DNA from: Thermomonospora catenispora
GTDB taxonomy: Bacteria; Actinomycetota; Actinomycetes; Streptosporangiales; Streptosporangiaceae
Direction of reading: 5' to 3'
Length of the DNA stretch: 64,000 bases
NCBI RefSeq assembly: GCF_006363815.1
Contig: NZ_RRYT01000002.1
Span: 62,001-126,000, forward strand
The notes under the pieces: generated by a model
Databases searched by the model: none
Told to the model about the DNA's origin: nothing
Seen by the model: the letters and a program-made list of their open reading frames with translations, nothing else
Shown here: piece after piece, positions 52,250-59,806 of the stretch
How the letters are laid out: the number at the start of each line of letters is the position of its first letter
Position numbering within the stretch: position 1 is the stretch's first letter
Program-made: the position numbers and the translations under genes

Positions 52250-53632
52250 GTGAACGTGCGCGCGTACATCGAGGCCAACGCGGCGGGCTTCTTCGCGGAC
52301 CTGAAGGAGTGGCTGGCCATCCCCTCCGTCTCGGGGAATCCCGCGCACGCCGATGACGTGCGTCGCTCGGCCGCCTGGCTGGCCGGACACCTGCGCGGCG
52401 TCGGCTTCCCCACCGTCGAGGTGTGGGAGACCCCCGGCCTGCCCGCCGTCTTCGCCGAGTGGCCCGCCGAGGACTCCGACGCCCCGGTCGCGCTGATCTA
52501 CGGACACCACGACGTGCAGCCGGTCGAGCCGCTGGAGGAGTGGGAGACCGATCCGTTCCGCCCCGTCGAGCGCGGCGAGCAGCTGATCGGCCGCGGCGCC
52601 TCCGACGACAAGGGACAAGTGCTGTTCCACTCCCTCGGCCTGCGCGCCGCCCTGGCCGCCTCCGGCCGGACCGCCCCGCCCGTCACCGTCAAGATGCTGA
52701 TCGAGGGGGAGGAGGAGTCCGGCTCGCCCAACCTGCCGGACCTGCTGCGCCGCAACGCGCAGCGGCTCGCCTGCGACGTCATCGTGATCAGCGACACCAC
52801 CATGTGGGCGGCCGACGTGCCGTCCATGTGCACCGGCATGCGCGGCCTCACCGAGGTGGAGCTTTCGCTGTACGGCCCCGACACCGACCTGCACTCCGGC
52901 TCCTTCGGCGGCGCGGTGCCCAACCCGCTGCACGCGATGGCGAGCCTGCTGGCGGGCCTGCACGACGAGAACGGACGGGTCGCCCTGCCGGGCTTCTACG
53001 ACGATGTGATCGGGCTGACCGACGAGGAGCGACGGCTGTTCGCCAGGCTCCCGTTCGACGAGGCGGAGTGGCTGCGCACTGCCGGCAACAGCCGCGCCGC
53101 CTGGGGCGAGGCCGGGTACACCACGCTGGAGCGGGTGTGGGCGCGTCCGACCGCCGAGGTCAACGGCATGTGGGGCGGGCACACCGGGCCGGGCGGCAAG
53201 ACCATCGTGCCGCGCGAGGCGCACGCCAAGATCTCCTTCCGGCTGGTCGCCGGCCAGGACCCCGAGAAGGTGCGGCGCTCGTTCGAACAGTACGTCGCCG
53301 AACGCACCCCGCCGGGGATCCGCGCCGAGGTGAGGGCGCACAGCGACGGCTTCCGCGCCTGCTTCTCCCCGATCGACTCGCCCGCCGTGCAGGCCGCCCG
53401 CCGCGCCATGGAGCGGGCGTTCGGCACCGAGGTGCTCTTCACCCGGGAGGGCGGCAGCGGCCCGGAGGCGGAGCTGACCGAGATCCTGGGCGCCCCGCTG
53501 GTGTTCGTGGCGGTCGGCCTGGACTCCGACCGCATCCACGCCCCGAACGAGAAGGTCGAGATGCCGTTGCTGCTCAAGGGCGCCGAGTCCGCCGCCTACC
53601 TGTGGGACGAGCTGGCCGCGGCGTTGCGCTGA
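52250..53632 (+). CDS. M20-family dipeptidase
   Basis: Zinc dipeptidase of 460 aa. Metal-binding motifs are IYGHHDVQPVEP (His-Asp), GRGASDDKGQ (bridging Asp) and EGEEESGSPN (Glu-Glu). A lid domain follows (LHSGSFGGAVPNPLHAM), and a C-terminal zinc His lies in the terminal region ending SDRIHAPNEKVEM. It matches actinomycete cytosolic M20 dipeptidases acting on short peptides. The GTG at 52250 is read as the start. It is followed after 20 bp by nudC on the same strand, so the two probably share a transcript. Confidence 0.93.
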   Translation: MNVRAYIEANAAGFFADLKEWLAIPSVSGNPAHADDVRRSAAWLAGHLRGVGFPTVEVWETPGLPAVFAEWPAEDSDAPVALIYGHHDVQPVEPLEEWETDPFRPVERGEQLIGRGASDDKGQVLFHSLGLRAALAASGRTAPPVTVKMLIEGEEESGSPNLPDLLRRNAQRLACDVIVISDTTMWAADVPSMCTGMRGLTEVELSLYGPDTDLHSGSFGGAVPNPLHAMASLLAGLHDENGRVALPGFYDDVIGLTDEERRLFARLPFDEAEWLRTAGNSRAAWGEAGYTTLERVWARPTAEVNGMWGGHTGPGGKTIVPREAHAKISFRLVAGQDPEKVRRSFEQYVAERTPPGIRAEVRAHSDGFRACFSPIDSPAVQAARRAMERAFGTEVLFTREGGSGPEAELTEILGAPLVFVAVGLDSDRIHAPNEKVEMPLLLKGAESAAYLWDELAAALR

Positions 53633-53652
53633 CGGCCGGAGAGGGGAGCGTC

Positions 53653-54564
53653 ATGCACACGCCGCTGGAATGGCTGGCGCTGGCCCGCGGCGGTCTGGAC
53701 CGGGCCGCCGAACGGCGCGCCGACGACGCCTGGCTGGCCGCGCGCTGGGCCGACCCCCGCACCCGGGTGCTGGTGGTGGAACGCGGCCAGGCCCTGGTCC
53801 GCTCCGCCGGCGACCGCCCCGAGCTCATCCTGATCGGCCCGGACGAGGCTCCCGAGGGCGACCGCTACCTGCTCGGGGTGGACGAGGAGGACGTGGCCTA
53901 CTTCGCGGTCTCCGGCGCCCTCCCGGTCGTCGAGGGCTGTGACACCGTCGACCTGCGCCGCATCGGCGCCGCCCTCGGCGACCGCGACTCCGCGCTGCTC
54001 ACCCAGGCGGTCGCCCTGCAGAACTGGCACGGCACCCACACCCACTGCCCGCGCTGCGGCGCCGCCACCACCGTCGCCAGGGCCGGGCACACCCGCGTCT
54101 GCCCCGCCGACGGGTCCGAGCACTTCCCCCGCCTCGATCCCGCCGTCATCATGCTGGTCCACGACGGCGGCGACCGCATGCTGCTCGCCCGCGCCCCCGC
54201 CTGGCCGGAGCGGATGATGTCGATCCTGGCCGGGTTCGTCGAGCCGGGCGAGTCCCTGGAGCAGTCCGTGGCCCGCGAGGTCCGCGAGGAGGTCGGCCTG
54301 ACCGTCGACCAGATCGTCTACCTGGGCAGCCAGCCCTGGCCGCTGCCGCAGAGCCTGATGCTCGGCTTCTTCTGCCGTGCGGCGGGGGAACAGGACATCG
54401 CCGCGGACCCCGGTGAGATCGCCGAGGCCCGCTGGTTCACGCGCCGGGAGCTCCGCGCCGCCGTCGAGGAAGGGGCCGTCAGGCTCCCCGGCCGCGTCTC
54501 CATCGCCCGCCAGCTCATCGAACACTGGTACGGCGGTCCGCTCCGCGGACCCCGGCGGCGCTGA
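53653..54564 (+). CDS. nudC: NAD+ diphosphatase (NADH pyrophosphatase) NudC
   Basis: Hydrolyses NAD(H) to NMN(H) and AMP and can remove NAD caps from RNA, 303 aa. After a ~120-residue N-terminal domain comes a zinc ribbon with C132, C135 and C150. The usual fourth Cys is replaced in CPADGSEHFPR, as in actinobacterial forms. The Nudix box is GFVEPGESLEQSVAREVREEVGL (194-216). SQPWPLPQSLM (226-236) is the NADH-specific SQPWPxPxS motif. ATG 53653 follows GAGGGGAG. Confidence 0.95.
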   Translation: MHTPLEWLALARGGLDRAAERRADDAWLAARWADPRTRVLVVERGQALVRSAGDRPELILIGPDEAPEGDRYLLGVDEEDVAYFAVSGALPVVEGCDTVDLRRIGAALGDRDSALLTQAVALQNWHGTHTHCPRCGAATTVARAGHTRVCPADGSEHFPRLDPAVIMLVHDGGDRMLLARAPAWPERMMSILAGFVEPGESLEQSVAREVREEVGLTVDQIVYLGSQPWPLPQSLMLGFFCRAAGEQDIAADPGEIAEARWFTRRELRAAVEEGAVRLPGRVSIARQLIEHWYGGPLRGPRRR

Positions 54565-54919
54565 CGCCTCCCGCCCCGCACGTCCGCCCCCGACCGCCGG
54601 AGGCCTCCCGGTCGGGACCCGCGCCGTCGCGGCCGCACGGCCGGTCCTCGCGGCCGCCGGGTCGATCCGGCCGCCGCGGGCGCCTGTTCCCGGTCGGCCG
54701 CCCGGCCTCCGATGAGGGCCGGCCCCGGACGCCCCGCACCGGCGGACGCCGACACGGAGGCCGATGCGGCGGTCGACGCAGAGCGGGGCGCGGAGCGGAG
54801 CGCACGCCGCATCGCCTGAGCGGCGTGCGACGCCGCTCGGGCGATGCCCTCGGCCGTGCGGCCGCCGGTCGACGACGCGGGCGGCGGGTCGGCGATGCGC
54901 CGCCCGCTCCCGCCCGCGC
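54565..54919. other. convergent intergenic region nudC-mycoredoxin
   Basis: No gene is seen in this 355-bp span. It is dominated by GC-rich inverted repeats, including overlapping hairpins at 54801-54847. Confidence 0.6.
54809..54847. terminator. bidirectional terminator with overlapping alternative stems
   Basis: An 18-bp stem (54809-54826 with 54830-54847; one G-U pair) has a 3-nt loop. It competes with a 10-bp stem, CGCACGCCGC / GCGGCGTGCG (54801-54829), so two mutually exclusive structures can form. Confidence 0.65.
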
Positions 54920-55201
54920 CTACTCGGCGGCCGTCTGCAGCGACTCCAGGTGCTGCTTGACCTTCTTCGCCGGCGGGTTCGTCATCACGGTGCCGTCGGG
55001 GAACACCACCGTCGGGACGGTCTGGTTGCCGCCGTTGACGCTCATCACGAACTCGGCGGCCTCGGGGTCGCGCTCGATGTCGACCTCGTGCAGGTAGATG
55101 CCGTCACGGGCGAGCTGGCTCTTCAGCCGCTTGCAGAAACCGCACCAGGACGTGGTGTACATGGTGAGCTTGCCGGTGGGCGCGCTCGCGGGGGTCGCCA
55201 T
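54920..55201 (-). CDS. mycoredoxin (glutaredoxin-like, CxxC)
   Basis: Thioredoxin-fold protein of 93 aa, the actinobacterial mycothiol-dependent glutaredoxin type. The active site is W-C20-G-F-C23-K. TVPTVVF carries the cis-Pro, and the C-terminus PAKKVKQHLESL is typical. It reduces mycothiol mixed disulfides. The mycobacterial relative lies beside uvrD2 and nudC in the same order, supporting the identity. ATG 55201. It is divergent from uvrD2 over 127 bp. Confidence 0.9.
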   Translation of the reverse strand: MATPASAPTGKLTMYTTSWCGFCKRLKSQLARDGIYLHEVDIERDPEAAEFVMSVNGGNQTVPTVVFPDGTVMTNPPAKKVKQHLESLQTAAE

Positions 55202-55328
55202 CGGTGTCCCGTCTCCTCTGCCGTGGTGGACCTGTCCGGGCATTATCAACCGTCCGGCCCGCCCGGGCATTCCGATCGCGCGAGCGACGGATGGTGCGAG
55301 GATGGGCCTGCGGGAAAGGAGGGGACGG

Positions 55329-57440
55329 GTGGACCCGGACGCGATACTCCAGGGACTGGATCCCGAGCAGCGCGCGGTGGCCGAGGCGGTGCACGGGCCG
55401 GTGTGCGTGCTGGCCGGGGCGGGGACCGGCAAGACCCGCGCCATCACCCACCGGATCGCCTACGCCACCGCGATCGGGGCGGTGGCCCCGCAGCGGGTGC
55501 TCGCCGTGACGTTCACCACGCGTGCGGCCGGGGAGCTGCGCGGGCGGCTGCGCCGGCTCGGCGCGCCCGGCGTGCAGGCCCGCACCTTCCACGCGGCGGC
55601 GCTGCGCCAGCTGATGTACTTCTGGCCCAGGGTGATCGGGGGCGAGCCCCCTCGCATCCTGGAGTCCAAGATCGGGCTGGTCGCCGAGGCGGCCCGGGCC
55701 TGCCGGCTGTCGTACGGCCGGACCGAGCTGCGCGACGTGGCCGCCGAGATCGAGTGGGCCAAGGCGACCCAGCACCGGCCGGAGGACTACGCCGCCGCCG
55801 TCGCCCGCACCGGCCGCAGGCCCCCCGCCGACGTGGTCGACGTCGCCCGCGTCTACGCCATGTACGAGACGCTGCGCCGGGAGCGCAACCTGCTGGACTT
55901 CGAGGGGGTCCTGGAGCTGACCGCCGCCGTCCTCACCGAGCACCCCGAGGTCGCCCGGGAGGTGCGCGACCAGTACCGCTACTTCGTGGTGGACGAGTTC
56001 CAGGACGTCAACCCGCTGCAGAAGCTGCTGCTGGACGCCTGGCTCGGCGACCGGGAGGAGCTGTGCGTGGTGGGCGACCCCAACCAGACGATCTACTCCT
56101 TCACCGGCGCGACCCCGCGGTACCTGCTGGACTTCACCCGCGAGCACCCCGACGCCACGGTCGTCAAGCTGGTCCGCGACTACCGCTCCACCCCCCAGGT
56201 CGTGCGGCTGGCCAACGCGGTGATCGGGCAGGCGCAGGGGGAGACGGCGCGGCGGCACAGGCTGGAGCTGGTGGCGCAGCGCCCCGACGGGCCCGAACCG
56301 GTGTACGTGGAGTACGACGACGAGGTCGCCGAGGCCGACGACATCGCCCGCCGCGTCCGCAAACTGATCGAGGAGGGCGTGCCCGCCAGCCGGATCGCCG
56401 TGCTCTACCGCACCAACGCCCAGTCGGAGAACTACGAGGCGGCGTTCGCGGCGGCCGGGATCCCGGTGGTGCTGCGCGGCGCGGAGCGCTTCTTCGAACG
56501 TCCCGAGGTCCGGGAGGCCGTCGTCCAGCTCCGCGGCGCCGCCCGCGCCGGGGCCGACGCCGAGACCGAGGGGATGGGCCTGATCGCCACGGTCCGGCAC
56601 GTCCTGTCGGGGGTGGGCTTCACCGAGGAGCCGCCCGAGGGGACGGGCGCGGCCCGCGCCCGGTGGGAGTCGCTGTCGGCGCTGGCCCAGCTCGCCGAGG
56701 ACGTGGCCATCGCCGATCCGCGGGCGGGGCTGCCGGAGTTCGTCGCCGAGCTGGAGGAGCGCGCCGCCCTGCAGCACGCCCCCACCATGGAGGGCGTCAC
56801 CCTGGCCAGCCTGCACGCCGCCAAGGGCCTGGAGTGGGACGCGGTGTTCCTGGTCGGGCTCACCGAGGGCACGCTGCCGATCGTCTACGCCGAGACCCCC
56901 GAGCAGATCGAGGAGGAGCGGCGCCTGCTGTACGTGGGCGTCACCCGGGCCCGCGAGCACCTGACCCTGTCCTGGGCGCTGTCGCGCTCCCCCGGCGGCC
57001 GCAAGAACCGGCGCCCCTCCCGGTTCCTGGCGGGCCTGACGCCCCGCGCGGCCACGCCGAGCCCGGCGCCCGCCGACCGTTCCCGGCGGCGCGGCGGCAA
57101 GGCGGGCCCGCAGCCGTGCCGGGTGTGCGGCCGGCCGTTGACCGCGCCGCTGGAGCGCAAGCTCGGCCGCTGCGTGGACTGCCCCGTGGAGATCGACGAG
57201 GAGCTGCTGCTGGCGCTCAGGGAGTGGCGATCGGAGGTCGCCCGGGAGCAGAAGGTCCCCGCCTACGTGGTGTTCACCGACGCCACCCTGCAGGCGATCG
57301 CCGAACGGCGCCCGGAGACCGTCGAGGAGCTGGCCCAGATCTCCGGCGTCGGCCGGGCCAAGCTGAACAGGTACGGAGCGGCCGTGCTGGCGCTGTGCCG
57401 GGGTGAGACGCCGGACACATCGGCCGACCTGCCAGACTGA
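55329..57440 (+). CDS. uvrD2: ATP-dependent DNA helicase UvrD2
   Basis: SF1 3'-5' helicase of 703 aa. Walker A is AGAGTGKT (29-36). YRYFVVDEFQDVNPLQK, VVGDPNQTIYSFTGA, SLHAAKGLEWDAVFLVGL and GVTRAREHL follow. After the core come a tetracysteine motif (CRVCGRPLTAPLERKLGRCVDCP) and an HRDC domain (ELLLALREWRSEVAREQKVPAYVVF to the end). These are the hallmarks of actinobacterial UvrD2 as opposed to UvrD1/PcrA. GTG 55329 is chosen for AGGAGGGG 5 nt upstream; an ATG at 55302 is less likely. Confidence 0.95.
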   Translation: MDPDAILQGLDPEQRAVAEAVHGPVCVLAGAGTGKTRAITHRIAYATAIGAVAPQRVLAVTFTTRAAGELRGRLRRLGAPGVQARTFHAAALRQLMYFWPRVIGGEPPRILESKIGLVAEAARACRLSYGRTELRDVAAEIEWAKATQHRPEDYAAAVARTGRRPPADVVDVARVYAMYETLRRERNLLDFEGVLELTAAVLTEHPEVAREVRDQYRYFVVDEFQDVNPLQKLLLDAWLGDREELCVVGDPNQTIYSFTGATPRYLLDFTREHPDATVVKLVRDYRSTPQVVRLANAVIGQAQGETARRHRLELVAQRPDGPEPVYVEYDDEVAEADDIARRVRKLIEEGVPASRIAVLYRTNAQSENYEAAFAAAGIPVVLRGAERFFERPEVREAVVQLRGAARAGADAETEGMGLIATVRHVLSGVGFTEEPPEGTGAARARWESLSALAQLAEDVAIADPRAGLPEFVAELEERAALQHAPTMEGVTLASLHAAKGLEWDAVFLVGLTEGTLPIVYAETPEQIEEERRLLYVGVTRAREHLTLSWALSRSPGGRKNRRPSRFLAGLTPRAATPSPAPADRSRRRGGKAGPQPCRVCGRPLTAPLERKLGRCVDCPVEIDEELLLALREWRSEVAREQKVPAYVVFTDATLQAIAERRPETVEELAQISGVGRAKLNRYGAAVLALCRGETPDTSADLPD

Positions 57441-57445
57441 CATCT

Positions 57446-57467
57446 CGCCCCGCCGCCGGGCGGGGCG
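57446..57467 (+). terminator. uvrD2 terminator
   Basis: CGCCCCGCC-GCCG-GGCGGGGCG has 9-bp arms, 5 nt past the uvrD2 stop. A second short stem, CGCTCCCC/GGGGAGCG, follows at about 57479-57502, before tesB. Confidence 0.65.
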
Positions 57468-57521
57468 TCGAGGCTCATCGCTCCCCGCCCGCGAGGGGAG
57501 CGCGGACACGGTGGGTGGCTT

Positions 57522-58406
57522 GTGAGAGAGGCGCTGAAGGAGCTGCTGGACCTGCTCGATCTGGAGCAGATCGAGAACGACATCTTCCGCGGCCGCAGCC
57601 CGCAGGAGAACCGGCAGCGGGTCTTCGGAGGTCAGGTCGCCGGGCAGGCCCTGGTGGCGGCCGGACGCACCGTCCCGGTCCATCGGTTCGTGCATTCGCT
57701 GCACGCGTATTTCCTGCGTCCCGGCGATCCGCTGGTGCCGATCGTCTATCTGGTGGACCGGATCCGCGACGGGCGGTCGTTCACCACCCGCCGGGTCACC
57801 GCCGTTCAGCACGGCCGGGCGATCTTCATGCTGTCGGCGTCGTTCCAGATCGCCGAGGAGGGCCCGACGCATCAGGCCGCCATGCCCGAGGTCCCCGCAC
57901 CGTCGAGCCTGCCGACCATGCGGGAGCGGATCACGGCGTTGTTCGGGGAACGGGCCGCCGAGGAGTTCGAGCGGCGTCGGCCGTTCGATCTGCGGCACAT
58001 CACCCCGCTGACCTTCGAGGCCGCCAAGGATCCCTCGCTGACCGGGCCGGAGTCGAAGGTGTGGCTGCGGGTGGACGGCGAACTGCCCGACGATCCGCTG
58101 CTGCACGTGTGCCTGATGACGTACGCCTCGGACATGACGCTGCTGGACACCGTGCTGCTCAACCACGGCCTGTCCTGGGGCGACAAGCGCACCATGGGGG
58201 CCAGCCTGGACCACGCGATGTGGTTCCACGGACCGTTCCGCGCCGACGAGTGGCTGCTTTACGCTCAGGAGACCCCGTTCGCCGGCGGCGCCCGCGGGTT
58301 GGCGCGCGGCCATGTCTTCACCGCCGACGGCAGATTGGTGGTGTCGGTGGTGCAGGAGGGGTTGGTCCGGGTGTTGGACGCTTCCGCAGAGCCGGAAGTT
58401 CAGTGA
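57522..58406 (+). CDS. tesB: acyl-CoA thioesterase II (TesB family)
   Basis: Double hot-dog thioesterase, 294 aa, hydrolysing medium- and long-chain acyl-CoA. The N-terminal half has FRGRSPQENRQRVFGGQVAGQALVAAGRTV, HSLHAYFLRPGD and VYLVDRIRDGRSFTTRRVTAVQHGRAIFMLSASFQ. The C-terminal half has LMTYASDMTLLDTVLLNHGL, with the catalytic Asp, and ASLDHAMWFHGPFRADEWLLYAQETPFAGGARGLARGHVF. The GTG at 57522 follows a GAGGGGAG-containing leader. It is close to the whiB7 promoter but has its own role. Confidence 0.94.
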   Translation: MREALKELLDLLDLEQIENDIFRGRSPQENRQRVFGGQVAGQALVAAGRTVPVHRFVHSLHAYFLRPGDPLVPIVYLVDRIRDGRSFTTRRVTAVQHGRAIFMLSASFQIAEEGPTHQAAMPEVPAPSSLPTMRERITALFGERAAEEFERRRPFDLRHITPLTFEAAKDPSLTGPESKVWLRVDGELPDDPLLHVCLMTYASDMTLLDTVLLNHGLSWGDKRTMGASLDHAMWFHGPFRADEWLLYAQETPFAGGARGLARGHVFTADGRLVVSVVQEGLVRVLDASAEPEVQ

Positions 58407-58429
58407 AATCTCCCACGAAATCCCAGGTC

Positions 58430-58468
58430 AAAAATAGGTTGCCGGGTTTCGTGTCGCAAACGTAGAGT
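58430..58468 (+). promoter_or_regulatory. whiB7 promoter with AT-rich WhiB7 motif
   Basis: AAAAATA (58430-58436) lies just ahead of the -35 TTGCCG (58439-58444). An 18-nt spacer and the -10 TAGAGT (58463-58468) follow. An AT-rich tract a few bases upstream of the -35 is the known signature of promoters activated by WhiB7 with SigA, so this is probably an autoregulated promoter. Confidence 0.8.
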
Positions 58469-58943
58469 CGTCACAACAGCGAACGAACGTCTCGAGCGCC
58501 GCGCGCGCGAGGCCGAGCAGTCGGGAAGGTGGTGTGCAGTCCGGTGATCAGCACGATGCGCATGACGGCGACCTGGACCGCACCGTGCCCGGGCTCGCTC
58601 GGCTTTGCGCCCCAGCTCCCCGCCCTGACCCTGCTTGCGCAGCCCGAACGGGACTGCGGCAGGAATGGCGGCGGTCGGCCGTTCACCCGGACGACGTCGA
58701 TGCACGGCGGACTCGCGCGACTGCGTGAGCCGCGGTATCTGCGGCCGTTCCAGGACGAACGCCAGGGGTGGAGTGTCTCCAGTGACGCTCTTGCCCAGTC
58801 GATCGTCCGTGCGGCCGCGCGGGGCAAAGTGCAGCGCGCCATGTCCAACGAGTCCGGGCTGGCTGAGGCCCACGTGGCCGCCGACGGCGGTATGTCGGGT
58901 CCGTATTCCTGGAGGCGACCGGTTTAGCACCGGCTCAGCCCCC
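58469..58943 (+). promoter_or_regulatory. whiB7 leader: long whiB7 leader with upstream ORFs
   Basis: About 475 nt lie between the promoter and the attenuator. Actinobacterial whiB7/wblC leaders carry upstream ORFs whose translation by drug-stalled ribosomes relieves termination. Candidates here are a GTG frame at 58534-58728, preceded by GGAAGG, and a short in-frame end at 58892-58927 reading MSGPYSWRRPV. The latter stops 16 nt before the terminator stem. Which frame is translated is not settled by sequence. Confidence 0.65.
58892..58927 (+). CDS. candidate attenuator uORF peptide MSGPYSWRRPV
   Basis: Eleven-codon frame (ATG 58892, TAG 58925) abutting the whiB7 terminator. The W-R-R-P ending would be a plausible slow or stall-prone site. 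It also forms the 3' end of a longer open frame reaching back to 58529 without a stop, so the true start is uncertain. No strong ribosome site precedes 58892. Confidence 0.4.
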   Translation: MSGPYSWRRPV

Positions 58944-58976
58944 AGGCCGCGGATCCAGACACCGGATCCGCGGCCT
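58944..58976 (+). terminator. whiB7 attenuator terminator
   Basis: AGGCCGCGGATCC (58944-58956) pairs perfectly with GGATCCGCGGCCT (58964-58976) around AGACACC. It is followed by T-rich TCTTCGT. It sits 64 bp before the whiB7 start rather than after a gene, as expected of a transcription attenuator. It is the only terminator in the window with a T-rich tail. Confidence 0.9.
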
Positions 58977-59040
58977 TCTTCGTATCTGGCCGCAAGTCCC
59001 GTCGAACGAATTCGTTGAGGACCCAACGAGAGGAACAAGG

Positions 59041-59322
59041 GTGACTGCGATGCAGGGGGCTCTCGCTTTCCTGAGCGACGAGGACCTTACGCTTCCGTGT
59101 CGGACCGACCCGGAGCTGTTCTTCGCCGAGGCTCCCGCCGACATCGAGCTGGCCAAGGCGCTGTGCGTCGACTGCCCGATCCGCAAGTCCTGCCTGGCCG
59201 GCGCGATCGAGCGCAAGGAGCCGTGGGGCGTGTGGGGCGGCGAGCTGTTCGTCAAGGGCCAGATCGTGGCCCGCAAGCGTCCGCGCGGCCGTCCCCGCAA
59301 GAACGCCGACGTGGCGGCCTGA
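59041..59322 (+). CDS. whiB7: WhiB7 transcriptional activator of intrinsic antibiotic resistance
   Basis: Iron-sulfur protein of 93 aa that binds SigA and AT-rich promoter DNA to induce resistance genes after ribosome-targeting antibiotics (wblC in Streptomyces). The [4Fe-4S] ligands are C20, C42, C45 and C51. GVWGGE (63-68) is the sigma-contacting turn, and the AT-hook RGRPRK (82-87) is specific to the WhiB7 clade. GTG 59041 follows GAGAGGAACAAGG. It lies next to the ABC1 kinase and near uvrD2, as in mycobacteria. Regulation is expected through its own promoter and leader terminator. Confidence 0.97.
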   Translation: MTAMQGALAFLSDEDLTLPCRTDPELFFAEAPADIELAKALCVDCPIRKSCLAGAIERKEPWGVWGGELFVKGQIVARKRPRGRPRKNADVAA

Positions 59323-59327
59323 GCCGT

Positions 59328-59359
59328 GATCCGGCCGGGGCTTCGGGCCCGGCCGGATC
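59328..59359 (+). terminator. whiB7 3' terminator
   Basis: GATCCGGCCGGG-(8 nt)-CCCGGCCGGATC forms a perfect 12-bp stem starting 6 nt past the whiB7 stop. Confidence 0.8.
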
Positions 59360-59464
59360 GGGGCGAGGCGAACGGCGGCGGTGAGGCCGGCACCGGCCGA
59401 GCATGAAGACGACGATGAGGACGGCCGCGGCCCCGGGCCGCGGCCGTCGATCGGGGGACATGCC

Positions 59465-59635
59465 GTGACCGTGATCCATGCGACGTCCGCGGCGGGGCGG
59501 GCGGTCGGCGACAGAATCCGATTCGACATCCGACTCGACCCTCACGCGGCGGCGCGCGTGCGGGCGCTGCGACGCGCCCGCCGGAACGCGCAGGTCCGCG
59601 CGATCCGCGTCCGCCGCATCCTGCTCACCAGGTAG
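59465..59635 (+). CDS. possible 56-aa basic peptide
   Basis: Frame from GTG 59465 with GGGGGA 7-12 nt upstream, ending TAG at 59635. The product is Arg-rich at the C-terminus (RALRRARRNAQVRAIRVRRILLTR). It resembles nothing I recognise. Its position between the whiB7 terminator and two further hairpins allows a small monocistronic gene, but it may be spurious. Confidence 0.35.
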   Translation: MTVIHATSAAGRAVGDRIRFDIRLDPHAAARVRALRRARRNAQVRAIRVRRILLTR

Positions 59636-59687
59636 AGGCGCGCTCCCGCGCTTGGGATGGTTTCGCGGGAGGCGACTCCCGGTGGGC

Positions 59688-59724
59688 GCGGTCGGCGCCC
59701 TGCCTTCGCCAGGGCGCCGACCGC
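59688..59724. terminator. hairpin, 15-bp perfect stem
   Basis: GCGGTCGGCGCCCTG and CAGGGCGCCGACCGC enclose a 7-nt loop. It lies between the possible small gene and the convergent ABC1 kinase gene. Confidence 0.75.
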
Positions 59725-59728
59725 AGGC

Positions 59729-59764
59729 GTCGGCCCCCGCCCGGAGCTCCGGGCGGGGGCCGAC
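59729..59764. terminator. 36-nt perfect palindrome downstream of the ABC1 gene
   Basis: A perfect 18-bp inverted repeat with no spacer (59729-59746 / 59747-59764), 43 bp past the ABC1 kinase stop. It forms a tandem, probably bidirectional, terminator with the hairpin at 59688. Confidence 0.75.
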
Positions 59765-59806
59765 GTGTGCGGAGGCGTTCCCGAGGCGACGGGCGGGCGG
59801 ACGCGC

